Source: an uncultured Eubacteriales bacterium (GTDB lineage: Bacteria; Bacillota; Clostridia; Lachnospirales; Lachnospiraceae). Taken from it: a DNA stretch of 14,016 nucleotides. The translations under genes were made by a program, and so were the position numbers. This document shows positions 1 through 7,335 of the stretch, piece after piece; position 1 is the first letter of the stretch, and every line of letters begins with the position of its first letter. The notes beneath the pieces are model-generated. The model was not told the origin of the DNA and did no database searches. It saw only the letters and a list, made by a program, of their open reading frames with translations. The stretch lies in contig OMSZ01000123.1 in NCBI GenBank assembly GCA_900313855.1, positions 1 through 14,016 on the forward strand, read 5' to 3'.

Positions 1-37
1 GGCTCAAAAAAAGTCGAAACAGGTACCATACAAACGC

Positions 38-69
38 AAAAAAAGAACCGGTTCACAACGAACCGGTTC
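38..69 (-). terminator. Intrinsic terminator after ftsZ
   Basis: On the minus strand a 10-bp perfect stem (arms 60-69 and 45-54) with a 5-base loop is followed by a run of seven Ts (44-38). It lies 33 bases past the ftsZ stop codon, as expected for the end of the dcw transcript. Each arm, GAACCGGTTC, is itself a palindrome, so the two arms are also direct repeats. Confidence 0.9.
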
Positions 70-101
70 ATAATTATTCACGTTAAAATAACCGCCTGTT
101 A

Positions 102-1502
102 TTATCTTCTCTTCAAGAACTCCGGAATCTTAATACTTCCATCTGACTCCTGACGAGGTGCCTGAGGTCTTGCAGTAGTTACAGGTGCTGATGCTCCCGT
201 ATTAGCTGCGCTGCCCTGAGCGCCATTAAGGAATGATGGCTTTGCTGCAGGTCTTGGCTGTGGAGCTGCTACAGGCTGTCCGCTATATGTAGGTGCTGCC
301 TGATTAACCTGATTGTAAGCCGGCTGCGGATTAGCTGCTGCCGGATTTCCTGCAGGACGATAATTATTAGCCTGTGCATAAGAAGCAGGATTAGCGTTCT
401 GCGCTGCAACCTGATTCTGAAGCGGCTGTACCATCTGCTGCTGAGCATGAGGCTGTGCAGGTGCTGACGGTGCTACAGAAGGCTGTGGCTGTACAGGCTT
501 TGTAAATGCCGGCATTGAAGACTGAGCAAAGCTTCCGTATGCCTTCTTAGCTGCTGCCTCGATACCTGTTGCGATAATAGTGATACTAACCTCATCACCC
601 ATTGTCTCATTATCAACTGTACCAAAGATAATATTAACATTCTCGCCGGCTGCCTCAGTAAGATAATTAACAGCATCATAAGCTTCTATCATACCGATAT
701 TACCTGCAAAGTTAATGATGATATCTGTTGCACCTGAAACTGTTGTCTCAAGAAGCGGTGACTCCATAGCCTGCTTGATAGCTTCAACTGCCTTATCTTC
801 TCCACTTCCGCGTCCGATACCGATATGAGCAATACCCTTATCTCTCATTACTGACTGGATATCAGCGAAATCAAGATTGATGATACCCGGACTCTGAATA
901 AGATCTGTTACACCCTGAACACCCTGCTGTAATACCTCATCAGCCTTCTTAAGTGCATCAGGAATTGTTGTTCTCTTATCGCATATCTGCAAAAGCTTAT
1001 CATTAGGAACAACTATCAATGTATCTACATTACCCTTAAGCTTGTCTATTCCTGCAAGGGCATTATTCATACGAGGTTTACCTTCGAAAGAAAACGGCTT
1101 TGTTACAACACCTACTGTAAGAATACCAAGATTCTTAGCAATCTCTGCTACTATAGGAGCTGCTCCTGTACCGGTTCCGCCACCCATACCACAAGTAACG
1201 AATACCATATCTGCGTCCTTAACCAGCTCCGTGATCTCTTCACGATTCTCTTCAATAGCTCCTGCACCAATCTCAGGTTTGGCTCCTGCGCCTAATCCCT
1301 TTGTAAGCTTCTCACCAATCTGAATCTTTGTAGGTGCCTTAGATGTTGCTAACACCTGCTTGTCCGTATTGATGGCTACAAGATCAACACCATTGATATT
1401 CTCATCCACCATACGATTAACTGCGTTGTTACCAGCTCCACCTACACCGATAACAAGTATCTTAGCAGGTCCTTTTTCTTCCAATGTTTTTATTTCAAGC
1501 AA
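102..1502 (-). CDS. ftsZ: Cell division protein FtsZ
   Basis: FtsZ is the tubulin-like GTPase that polymerises into the cytoplasmic ring and recruits the divisome. The 466-residue product has the nucleotide-binding [13 protein letters not shown] near residues 19-31, the tubulin signature GGGTGTG at 107-113, and the T7 synergy loop NLDFADI at 209-215. The globular core ends near residue 325. About 130 residues of Q/P/A-rich linker follow, and the protein ends in the conserved tail peptide [10 protein letters not shown], which in the family binds FtsA, SepF or ZipA. The linker makes the protein longer than the usual 350-400 residues. The start codon is TTG (1500-1502), chosen because AAGGAGG lies 8 bases upstream and no in-frame ATG precedes the core. 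It is the last gene of the cluster, 94 bases after divIB, with its own promoter and a terminator behind it. Confidence 0.98.
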   Translation of the reverse strand: MLEIKTLEEKGPAKILVIGVGGAGNNAVNRMVDENINGVDLVAINTDKQVLATSKAPTKIQIGEKLTKGLGAGAKPEIGAGAIEENREEITELVKDADMVFVTCGMGGGTGTGAAPIVAEIAKNLGILTVGVVTKPFSFEGKPRMNNALAGIDKLKGNVDTLIVVPNDKLLQICDKRTTIPDALKKADEVLQQGVQGVTDLIQSPGIINLDFADIQSVMRDKGIAHIGIGRGSGEDKAVEAIKQAMESPLLETTVSGATDIIINFAGNIGMIEAYDAVNYLTEAAGENVNIIFGTVDNETMGDEVSITIIATGIEAAAKKAYGSFAQSSMPAFTKPVQPQPSVAPSAPAQPHAQQQMVQPLQNQVAAQNANPASYAQANNYRPAGNPAAANPQPAYNQVNQAAPTYSGQPVAAPQPRPAAKPSFLNGAQGSAANTGASAPVTTARPQAPRQESDGSIKIPEFLKRR

Positions 1503-1510
1503 GGTATTTT

Positions 1511-1517
1511 CCTCCTT
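1511..1517 (-). promoter_or_regulatory. Strong ribosome binding site for the ftsZ TTG start
   Basis: AAGGAGG on the minus strand, 8 bases before the TTG at 1502. This site fixes the non-ATG start of ftsZ. Confidence 0.85.
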
Positions 1518-1558
1518 AATAAAAAATTTTCTTATATTATAAGTACATACATACCTAT

Positions 1559-1587
1559 ATAATAATGTTTTTTGTTGAAAATATCAA
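1559..1587 (-). promoter_or_regulatory. Sigma-A-type promoter for ftsZ
   Basis: On the minus strand, TTGATA (1582-1587) and TATTAT (1559-1564) are separated by exactly 17 bases, close to the sigma-A consensus. The -35 box begins 10 bases after the divIB stop, so ftsZ can be transcribed apart from the upstream cluster. Predicted start is near 1552, giving a leader of about 50 bases. A second TATAAT-like box lies closer to ftsZ but has no recognisable -35 partner. Confidence 0.7.
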
Positions 1588-1596
1588 GACTATATT

Positions 1597-2343
1597 TCAT
1601 TTTTTCGCCTTAAATGAAGCAGTTTTAGCCGCCGCATCGAAATCTCTCATATCAAGTGTACCGGCTTTACCCGAAAGTCCGTCAAGCATCTGGTCAAGAT
1701 CAATAAGCTGCACCTCAACATTACTGCCATCTCCAAGCTCAATCCTGATATTGTCATGATACATAACCAATTCATCATCCGTGGTAAACTGGATCGAATC
1801 GATCTTAAGTTTATATTTATTGATAAGCTGAGTTAATTTTAATATCAGCTTAAATCTCTTCTTATCTTTGATCGGAAGCTTTTCATGAAGTTCAACACTT
1901 TCAAAGCTCATACCATTAACACATGGAGCATCTGATAATTTTTGAAGTGATATCTCAAGAACATATCCATCCTGATCAAAATACACATAGCGATCCATGT
2001 ACTCAATGCAGCCCGCCATAGCCTTTTCATATACCGTCACGGTAATTTGATGAGGTCCCTCATAATCAATTCCTATCTTTGCTATAAACGGAATATCCGA
2101 GATCGGATTGAATTTATTTTTTAACATCAGTAAAACTGTGTTATCTATATATCCTTCATTCTGAACAAACTCTATTATCTGTTCTTTGGTATAGTGTTTG
2201 TTCCCTGTCACCTCGATATCATCGATCTTAAAGCAGGTGAATAATATTATCAGGGCGATCACCAAAACAACCAGAACTATCAGCGATACTATATGAGTTT
2301 TTCGTTTCTGAAACTTTATTACTTTTCCATTATTATCTGCCAT
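1597..2343 (-). CDS. divIB: Divisome protein DivIB/FtsQ
   Basis: This is a bitopic membrane protein of the FtsQ/DivIB family, which forms the FtsQ-FtsL-FtsB-type complex that regulates septal PBP and FtsW activity. The 248-residue product has a short basic cytoplasmic N terminus, one membrane segment at about residues 17-39, then an extracellular POTRA domain opening with FKIDDIEVTGNKHYTKEQI at about 38-56. The rest fits the beta domain and ends in a short basic tail. Length is normal for DivIB of low-GC Gram-positives. It starts 8 bases after murA with only a weak AGGGTG ribosome site, which suggests translational coupling. Family assignment rests on topology, POTRA start and position before ftsZ; this family is poorly conserved in sequence. 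Confidence 0.88.
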   Translation of the reverse strand: MADNNGKVIKFQKRKTHIVSLIVLVVLVIALIILFTCFKIDDIEVTGNKHYTKEQIIEFVQNEGYIDNTVLLMLKNKFNPISDIPFIAKIGIDYEGPHQITVTVYEKAMAGCIEYMDRYVYFDQDGYVLEISLQKLSDAPCVNGMSFESVELHEKLPIKDKKRFKLILKLTQLINKYKLKIDSIQFTTDDELVMYHDNIRIELGDGSNVEVQLIDLDQMLDGLSGKAGTLDMRDFDAAAKTASFKAKK

Positions 2344-2351
2344 ATTACACC

Positions 2352-3611
2352 CTAAATGTAAGTTATTTCAGCACCAACCCTGTTAAGATCACCAACAATA
2401 TCTTCATATCCGCGATCTATATACGAGGTGTCTGTTATCGTTGTATAACCAAATGCCATAAGACCCGCAACAATCAGTGCCGCTCCCTGACGAAGATCAG
2501 TTGCTTTTACTGTGTGCCCGCAGAGCTGATCCGTTTTCTCAATAAACACCGTATTGCCCTTAACATATAATTTCCCGTCAAGCTTTTTAAGCTCATCAAC
2601 AACCGAAAACCTGTTTTCAAATACAGTCTCCGTAACCTGACTGTCACCACCCGCACGCAGCAAAACCGATATCAGAACAGGCATAAGATCCGTCGGGAAT
2701 TCAGGATATATACCCGTAGCAAACTTTCCCGGTGCTACTATTCCGTTAGACCACACATGAAGACAGCGATCAAATCTTATAACATTTAATCCCAACTGCG
2801 CGCATACCTTAAGTATGTTTTTTATGTAATGTATATCGTCTATTCCGGTAAGCAGAAGCTCCGACGGAATAGCTGCGGCCATCAAAAGATATGTACCTGC
2901 CACTATGCGGTCATAGACATTAATATAATCGGCGCAGCAAAGGTACTTAGTACCCTTTATTACCAATACATCACTTCCGATACCGTCTATCAGAACTCCG
3001 ATAGACTGCAGATAATTACACAGTTCTATTATCTCCGGTTCCTTTGCAGCTCCCCGAAGTATCGTCCTGCCCTTAGCTCCACATGCCGCAAGCAGAAGGT
3101 TCTCCGTCGCTCCGACACTTGGATATCGCAGATGAAAATCACATCCCTGCAGATAAAAAGAATCACAGCAAAGAAGATGATCTTTCATACATATATCAAC
3201 ATTCATCCTGCTAAAGCCCTCAAGGTGAATATCGATAGGACGCGTTCCTATGGTACAGCCTCCCGGCATACCAATCTCTGCCCTGCCCCATCTGCCAAGC
3301 ATAGCGCCAAGCATGAGCACCGAAGAACGAAGCTTTCCGGTAAGCTCATAGGGAAGCATAGCATACTGTGCTTTTCTTGTATCGATTGAAAGCACATGAT
3401 CCTTATAACAGGTTTTTATATTAAGACATTGAAGCAGTTCACACATAACCTCAACATCCTTAATATCAGGACAATTATGAATAACCGATATGCCATCCGT
3501 CAAAACCGTCGCGGCAATTATCGGCAGCACCGTATTCTTGGAACCCTGGATTTCTATTGTTCCTTTCAAATAAGATGATTCCCTAACACTGATTGCCTTC
3601 AAAAAATCCAC
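2352..3611 (-). CDS. murA: UDP-N-acetylglucosamine 1-carboxyvinyltransferase MurA
   Basis: MurA transfers enolpyruvate from PEP to UDP-GlcNAc, the first committed step of peptidoglycan synthesis, in the cytoplasm. The 419-residue protein matches the family length. Visible motifs are IQGSKN at 21-26 (substrate-binding Lys and Asn), the catalytic-loop signature GGCTIGTRP with Cys119 (the residue alkylated by fosfomycin), DR at 234-235, PTD with Asp308 as the family's catalytic Asp, and DLRQGAAL near the C terminus. The start is GTG (3609-3611), supported by the alignment of the N terminus with the family, but no clear Shine-Dalgarno is seen. It sits between ftsW and divIB, where murG is more usual. 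Clostridia often carry two MurA paralogues, so this may be one of two. Confidence 0.95.
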   Translation of the reverse strand: MDFLKAISVRESSYLKGTIEIQGSKNTVLPIIAATVLTDGISVIHNCPDIKDVEVMCELLQCLNIKTCYKDHVLSIDTRKAQYAMLPYELTGKLRSSVLMLGAMLGRWGRAEIGMPGGCTIGTRPIDIHLEGFSRMNVDICMKDHLLCCDSFYLQGCDFHLRYPSVGATENLLLAACGAKGRTILRGAAKEPEIIELCNYLQSIGVLIDGIGSDVLVIKGTKYLCCADYINVYDRIVAGTYLLMAAAIPSELLLTGIDDIHYIKNILKVCAQLGLNVIRFDRCLHVWSNGIVAPGKFATGIYPEFPTDLMPVLISVLLRAGGDSQVTETVFENRFSVVDELKKLDGKLYVKGNTVFIEKTDQLCGHTVKATDLRQGAALIVAGLMAFGYTTITDTSYIDRGYEDIVGDLNRVGAEITYI

Positions 3612-3670
3612 ATCCCATACAGTCCATATATATTATAATATGCAGACTCATAAGAGAATGTGTCATATAT

Positions 3671-4819
3671 TTAATATTCCTTAGGTATTCGTATTCTCGA
3701 AGCCACAGACAAAACCAATCCCATTTCAACTAACAGACAAAAAAGCGCTGTACCTCCGTAACTTATAAACGGTAAAGGAACACCTGTCGGTGGGATTGAA
3801 TTAGTTACAACCGCAATATTGACTAACACCTGTACAGATAAATGTGTAATAACACCCACTACTATCAAAGCTCCGTAAAGATCAGGCGCACTCATTGCGA
3901 TGATTACGCATCTCCAGATCAGTAAAGCAAAAAGCGCGATAACACATGCGGCGCCGAACAGTCCAAGCTCCTCGCATACAACCGAAAAGATCATATCATT
4001 ATGCGACTCGGGTATAAAACCTAATTTCTGAATACTCTGTCCTAAGCCCTTACCGAATATTCCACCTGAACCTATCGCGTAAAGTGCCTGCAGTGTCTGA
4101 TAACCATCGTCATATTTTTCAGGATGCAGCCACACCTTAATTCTCTGCATACGATAGCTTGCAACCAGAAGGAATATTCCCATAATAAGCACAACTCCTA
4201 TTCCCAAAAGCGCAAACTGTTTGATCTTTGGACTTGTCACAAACAAGATCATAAATGTTATTGCGGCGCATATTATTGCTGTACTTAAGTTCTCCACCGC
4301 TATAAGAGCCGTTGCAAACATCGGCAGTACCGCAACATTGACAAGTATTCTGAAATCACCGATCCTTGCCGCCTTAATTGTTGCAAAATGAGCAGTAAAA
4401 AGAATTATCGCGATCTTGGCAAGCTCTGATGGTTGGAACTGTAACGGTCCTATCTGTATCCATCTTGTAGATCCGTTAGTAGACTTACCGATAAGAAGAA
4501 CTATTGCCAATAAAATTATCGTACCGAATATTATTATTTTGGAAAAACGCTTCCAGATATGATAATCAATCCTGGAGCACAAAAGCATCGCAGCTATTCC
4601 GGCAACCCCGAAAATGCTCTGACGCAGAAGGTAATAATACGGTTTACCGGTCTTAAGATCAGCGGTATATGAACTGGTGCTGTAAACCATAACAAGACCT
4701 AACGCAACCAGAAACAATACAAGAAACAGAAATTGAAAATCAAAATATATCGGTTTCTCCAGCACCGGCTTACGGATAGCTTTTCTATTTTTAAGTGGAA
4801 CAGGACGTCTTTTCGCCAT
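3671..4819 (-). CDS. ftsW: SEDS peptidoglycan glycosyltransferase FtsW
   Basis: FtsW is a multipass SEDS protein that polymerises glycan strands from lipid II at the septum, with a class B PBP as partner. The 382-residue protein has a basic N-terminal tail (1-22) followed by about ten hydrophobic segments. SEDS signatures are present: RWIQIGPLQFQPSELAK near 119-135, ESHNDMIFSVVCEELG at 271-286 with the probable catalytic Asp275, and PPTGVPLPFISYGGTA at 343-358. The usual PDLGT loop is replaced by ENLST at 176-180. Start ATG has AAGGAG 8 bases upstream, and the gene begins 17 bases after murD. FtsW is preferred over RodA or SpoVE because of the dcw location; SpoVE is a possible alternative in a spore former. 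Confidence 0.92.
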   Translation of the reverse strand: MAKRRPVPLKNRKAIRKPVLEKPIYFDFQFLFLVLFLVALGLVMVYSTSSYTADLKTGKPYYYLLRQSIFGVAGIAAMLLCSRIDYHIWKRFSKIIIFGTIILLAIVLLIGKSTNGSTRWIQIGPLQFQPSELAKIAIILFTAHFATIKAARIGDFRILVNVAVLPMFATALIAVENLSTAIICAAITFMILFVTSPKIKQFALLGIGVVLIMGIFLLVASYRMQRIKVWLHPEKYDDGYQTLQALYAIGSGGIFGKGLGQSIQKLGFIPESHNDMIFSVVCEELGLFGAACVIALFALLIWRCVIIAMSAPDLYGALIVVGVITHLSVQVLVNIAVVTNSIPPTGVPLPFISYGGTALFCLLVEMGLVLSVASRIRIPKEY

Positions 4820-4836
4820 AAACCCGTCTCCTTACA

Positions 4837-6210
4837 TTAATTCTTGAGTTCCCTGACAAACTCCTTGAACATGTCGCCTCTCTGTTCATAATTATCAAAC
4901 ATTCCCCAGCTTGCGCATGCAGGCGAGAGCAAAACCGAATCTCCGGGTTCTGCCTCCTTTGCACAGACTAAAACCGCTTCCTTGAGACTGTCGACAAAAA
5001 TGATATCATTAAACCCATATTTCTTAGCCGTATCAGCTATGAGCTGTGCCGTCTGACCAAGCAATACCAGCTTTTTAACCTTACCATCAAAGGCTTTGAT
5101 CCATTCATCAAACGGAACACCCTTATCATAGCCACCACCGATAAGTACCGTTCTTCGGTTCATAGCCTGAATACCCTTTATTGCAGCATCCGGATTGGTT
5201 CCCTTAGAATCATTATAGTATGTAACGCCATTTACTTCATCGACAAACTCGATACGATGCGCCACTCCCTTGAAGGTTCTTAACACGGAAACTATTGTTT
5301 CCATAGGTATTCCCATGTAATATGTAATGGCAATTCCCGCCATATAATTCTCAATATTGTGACCGCCTAAGAGAATAAGCTCATTAATATCAATAACCTT
5401 ATTAACCTCTCCCTTATCCTTTAGATAAATGCTGTCGCCCTTTTGATATATTCCCTCAGAATAATCCTTAAACTCAAAGGTTCTGCTGAAATATATCACT
5501 TTGGCTTTAACTCTCTTATCCTTTGCCATTTCACGGGTTATAGGATCATCATAGTTAAGGACTATATAGTCCTCTTCAGTCTGGTTAAGACATACATCAA
5601 GCTTAACCGAAGCATAATTTTCCATCGTATGATGGCGGTCTAAATGATCCGGCGTAACATTAAGTACTGCGCTTACATGAGGATGGAATTCCTCAATCGA
5701 CTCTAACTGGAAGGAAGAAACCTCTAACGCAATGTAGGAATCATCATTCATCTTATCCGCAGCCCCGGTATACGGGATACCGATATTACCAACCGTATAG
5801 CTGTTATCTGTATGCGCCTTAAATATCTCTCCGACAAGAGAAGTAGTTGTTGTCTTGCCATTAGTTCCCGTGATCGCCGCAAGATGTCCTGCGCCTAATC
5901 TGTAAGCAAGCTCAACCTCGCCCCATACAGGAATATCATATTCTCTGACCTTAGAAACGATTTCAGATTCTATAGAAATACCCGGACTTAATATCATCAG
6001 TTCAACATCACTTAAAATAGCATCATTGATATCACCGAGAACAACTCCAACATGTTCTCTGTCCTCTAACTGTGAAAGCAGTTTTTCTACATCCACATCA
6101 GTCTTGCCATCATAAAAAATGATCTCTGCTCCGTTTTTCTGCAAAAGGCGTGCTGAACCTATTCCACTTCTTCCAGCGCCTGCAATAAGTACTTTCTTCT
6201 GAAATTCCAT
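4837..6210 (-). CDS. murD: UDP-N-acetylmuramoyl-L-alanine--D-glutamate ligase MurD
   Basis: MurD is the cytoplasmic ATP-dependent ligase that adds D-glutamate to UDP-MurNAc-L-Ala. The 457-residue product has an N-terminal Rossmann-like domain opening with VLIAGAGRSG, the Mur-ligase P-loop GTNGKTTT at about 115-122, the central-domain histidine region TPDHLDRH, and the C-terminal-domain entry NDSKGTNPDA. Length is normal. An ATG four codons upstream (6222) is open in the same frame, but its own GGAGG is the ribosome site for the ATG at 6210 (5-base gap), so the inner start is preferred. It follows mraY by 23 bases and precedes ftsW by 17. Confidence 0.95.
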   Translation of the reverse strand: MEFQKKVLIAGAGRSGIGSARLLQKNGAEIIFYDGKTDVDVEKLLSQLEDREHVGVVLGDINDAILSDVELMILSPGISIESEIVSKVREYDIPVWGEVELAYRLGAGHLAAITGTNGKTTTTSLVGEIFKAHTDNSYTVGNIGIPYTGAADKMNDDSYIALEVSSFQLESIEEFHPHVSAVLNVTPDHLDRHHTMENYASVKLDVCLNQTEEDYIVLNYDDPITREMAKDKRVKAKVIYFSRTFEFKDYSEGIYQKGDSIYLKDKGEVNKVIDINELILLGGHNIENYMAGIAITYYMGIPMETIVSVLRTFKGVAHRIEFVDEVNGVTYYNDSKGTNPDAAIKGIQAMNRRTVLIGGGYDKGVPFDEWIKAFDGKVKKLVLLGQTAQLIADTAKKYGFNDIIFVDSLKEAVLVCAKEAEPGDSVLLSPACASWGMFDNYEQRGDMFKEFVRELKN

Positions 6211-6214
6211 GACT

Positions 6215-6219
6215 TCCTC
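6215..6219 (-). promoter_or_regulatory. Ribosome binding site deciding the murD start
   Basis: GGAGG on the minus strand, 5 bases before the ATG at 6210 and overlapping the upstream in-frame ATG at 6222. That upstream ATG has no ribosome site of its own. Confidence 0.7.
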
Positions 6220-6233
6220 CATTTATTCTGATA

Positions 6234-7193
6234 TTACAGTGCCAGCAGTCCAACAAGACAAAGTATTGTTGTAACGATCGCAAATATTGCGACAACCTTT
6301 GTCTCAGGCCATCCGGAAAGCTCAAAATGATGATGGATTGGTGCCATCTTAAAAACTCTCTTTCCGGTCTTCTTGAAATAAAGAACCTGTATTATAACTG
6401 ACACAACCTCCAAAAGATATATAAAGCCGACAATTACGATATATATCGGCATTCTTAACATAACCGCCGTTGAGGCAACCAAACCTCCAAGAGCAAGGGA
6501 ACCGGTATCACCCATAAACACCTTTGCAGGATAAACATTGTAGACAAGAAATCCCAAAAGCGCGCCGACCGCCGAACAGGTTATCGGCGAAATACCCGCA
6601 TTCATTCCGATTGCTACAACAGTAAAAAATGTTCCCGTAAGCACCGTGATCGATGACAAAAGCCCGTCAAGTCCGTCAGTAAAATTCGTCCCGTTAACCG
6701 TTCCTATAACTACAAAAAACAGAAAAGGATAAAAGAGAAATCCCATCTCCCACGTTGCTCCATGTGTAAACGGAATTATCACTGCCGTTCCGACATCCGT
6801 ATAATTAGCAAGATAATAAGCAAAAACCGCACATACCAAAAACTGTCCAACCATCTTCTGCCATGCACGAAGTCCCATCGATCTTTTCATTACAACCTTG
6901 ATATAATCATCAAGAAATCCCACAAGCCCAAAGCCTAAAGTCACAAAAAGAATAGGCACGATCTTAGGATAACTTTTGATATAAAATACAGAAGTCAATA
7001 CTATACTGCAAAGAATAATAAGGCCACCCATCGTAGGTGTTCCGGATTTCTTAAGATGTGATTCGGGACCATCGTCTCTAACAAACTGTCCGAACTTTAA
7101 TTTTTTAAGAAAAGGAATCATAACCGGACATATCAGTACACTGATTCCAAACGCAATACATATTGGCAACAAAACACTAAAATCAAACTTCAT
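6234..7193 (-). CDS. mraY: Phospho-N-acetylmuramoyl-pentapeptide-transferase MraY
   Basis: MraY transfers phospho-MurNAc-pentapeptide from its UDP carrier to undecaprenyl phosphate, making lipid I in the membrane. The 319-residue protein has about ten hydrophobic segments. It carries the family motifs PTMGGL near 53-58, FLDDYIKV with Asp95 and Asp96, NFTDGLDGL at 170-178, MGDTGSLALGG at 227-237 and the histidine motif PIHHHFE at 285-291. The ATG start is preceded by a modest AGGA six bases upstream. The gene opens the second half of the cluster and follows a 142-base gap that contains a promoter. murF, commonly next to mraY, is not present here. Confidence 0.97.
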   Translation of the reverse strand: MKFDFSVLLPICIAFGISVLICPVMIPFLKKLKFGQFVRDDGPESHLKKSGTPTMGGLIILCSIVLTSVFYIKSYPKIVPILFVTLGFGLVGFLDDYIKVVMKRSMGLRAWQKMVGQFLVCAVFAYYLANYTDVGTAVIIPFTHGATWEMGFLFYPFLFFVVIGTVNGTNFTDGLDGLLSSITVLTGTFFTVVAIGMNAGISPITCSAVGALLGFLVYNVYPAKVFMGDTGSLALGGLVASTAVMLRMPIYIVIVGFIYLLEVVSVIIQVLYFKKTGKRVFKMAPIHHHFELSGWPETKVVAIFAIVTTILCLVGLLAL

Positions 7194-7279
7194 AATTATT
7201 CCTACCCTTTTGTAATAATATTAATAACCATTGATACAACTATATGATCACATCACAGGCTGATAAAAGCCGCGATTAT

Positions 7280-7308
7280 AGTATAATTCCTTTTACATTT
7301 TTTATCAA
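7280..7308 (-). promoter_or_regulatory. Sigma-A-type promoter upstream of mraY
   Basis: On the minus strand TTGATA (7303-7308) and TATACT (7280-7285) are 17 bases apart. It lies in the 142-base gap between the SpoVD-like gene and mraY, with a predicted leader of about 80 bases. It would drive mraY-murD-ftsW-murA-divIB independently of the upstream genes. Confidence 0.65.
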
Positions 7309-7335
7309 CATAAATCTACAAGATATTGTAATAAT

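Noticed and set aside
2829..3389. 186-codon open frame on the plus strand inside murA.
   Set aside because: It is antisense to a gene with all MurA motifs, has no ribosome site, and its product shows no domain-like pattern.
3632..3637. TATAAT on the minus strand upstream of murA, as a possible internal promoter.
   Set aside because: No -35-like hexamer lies 16-18 bases upstream and there is no extended -10.
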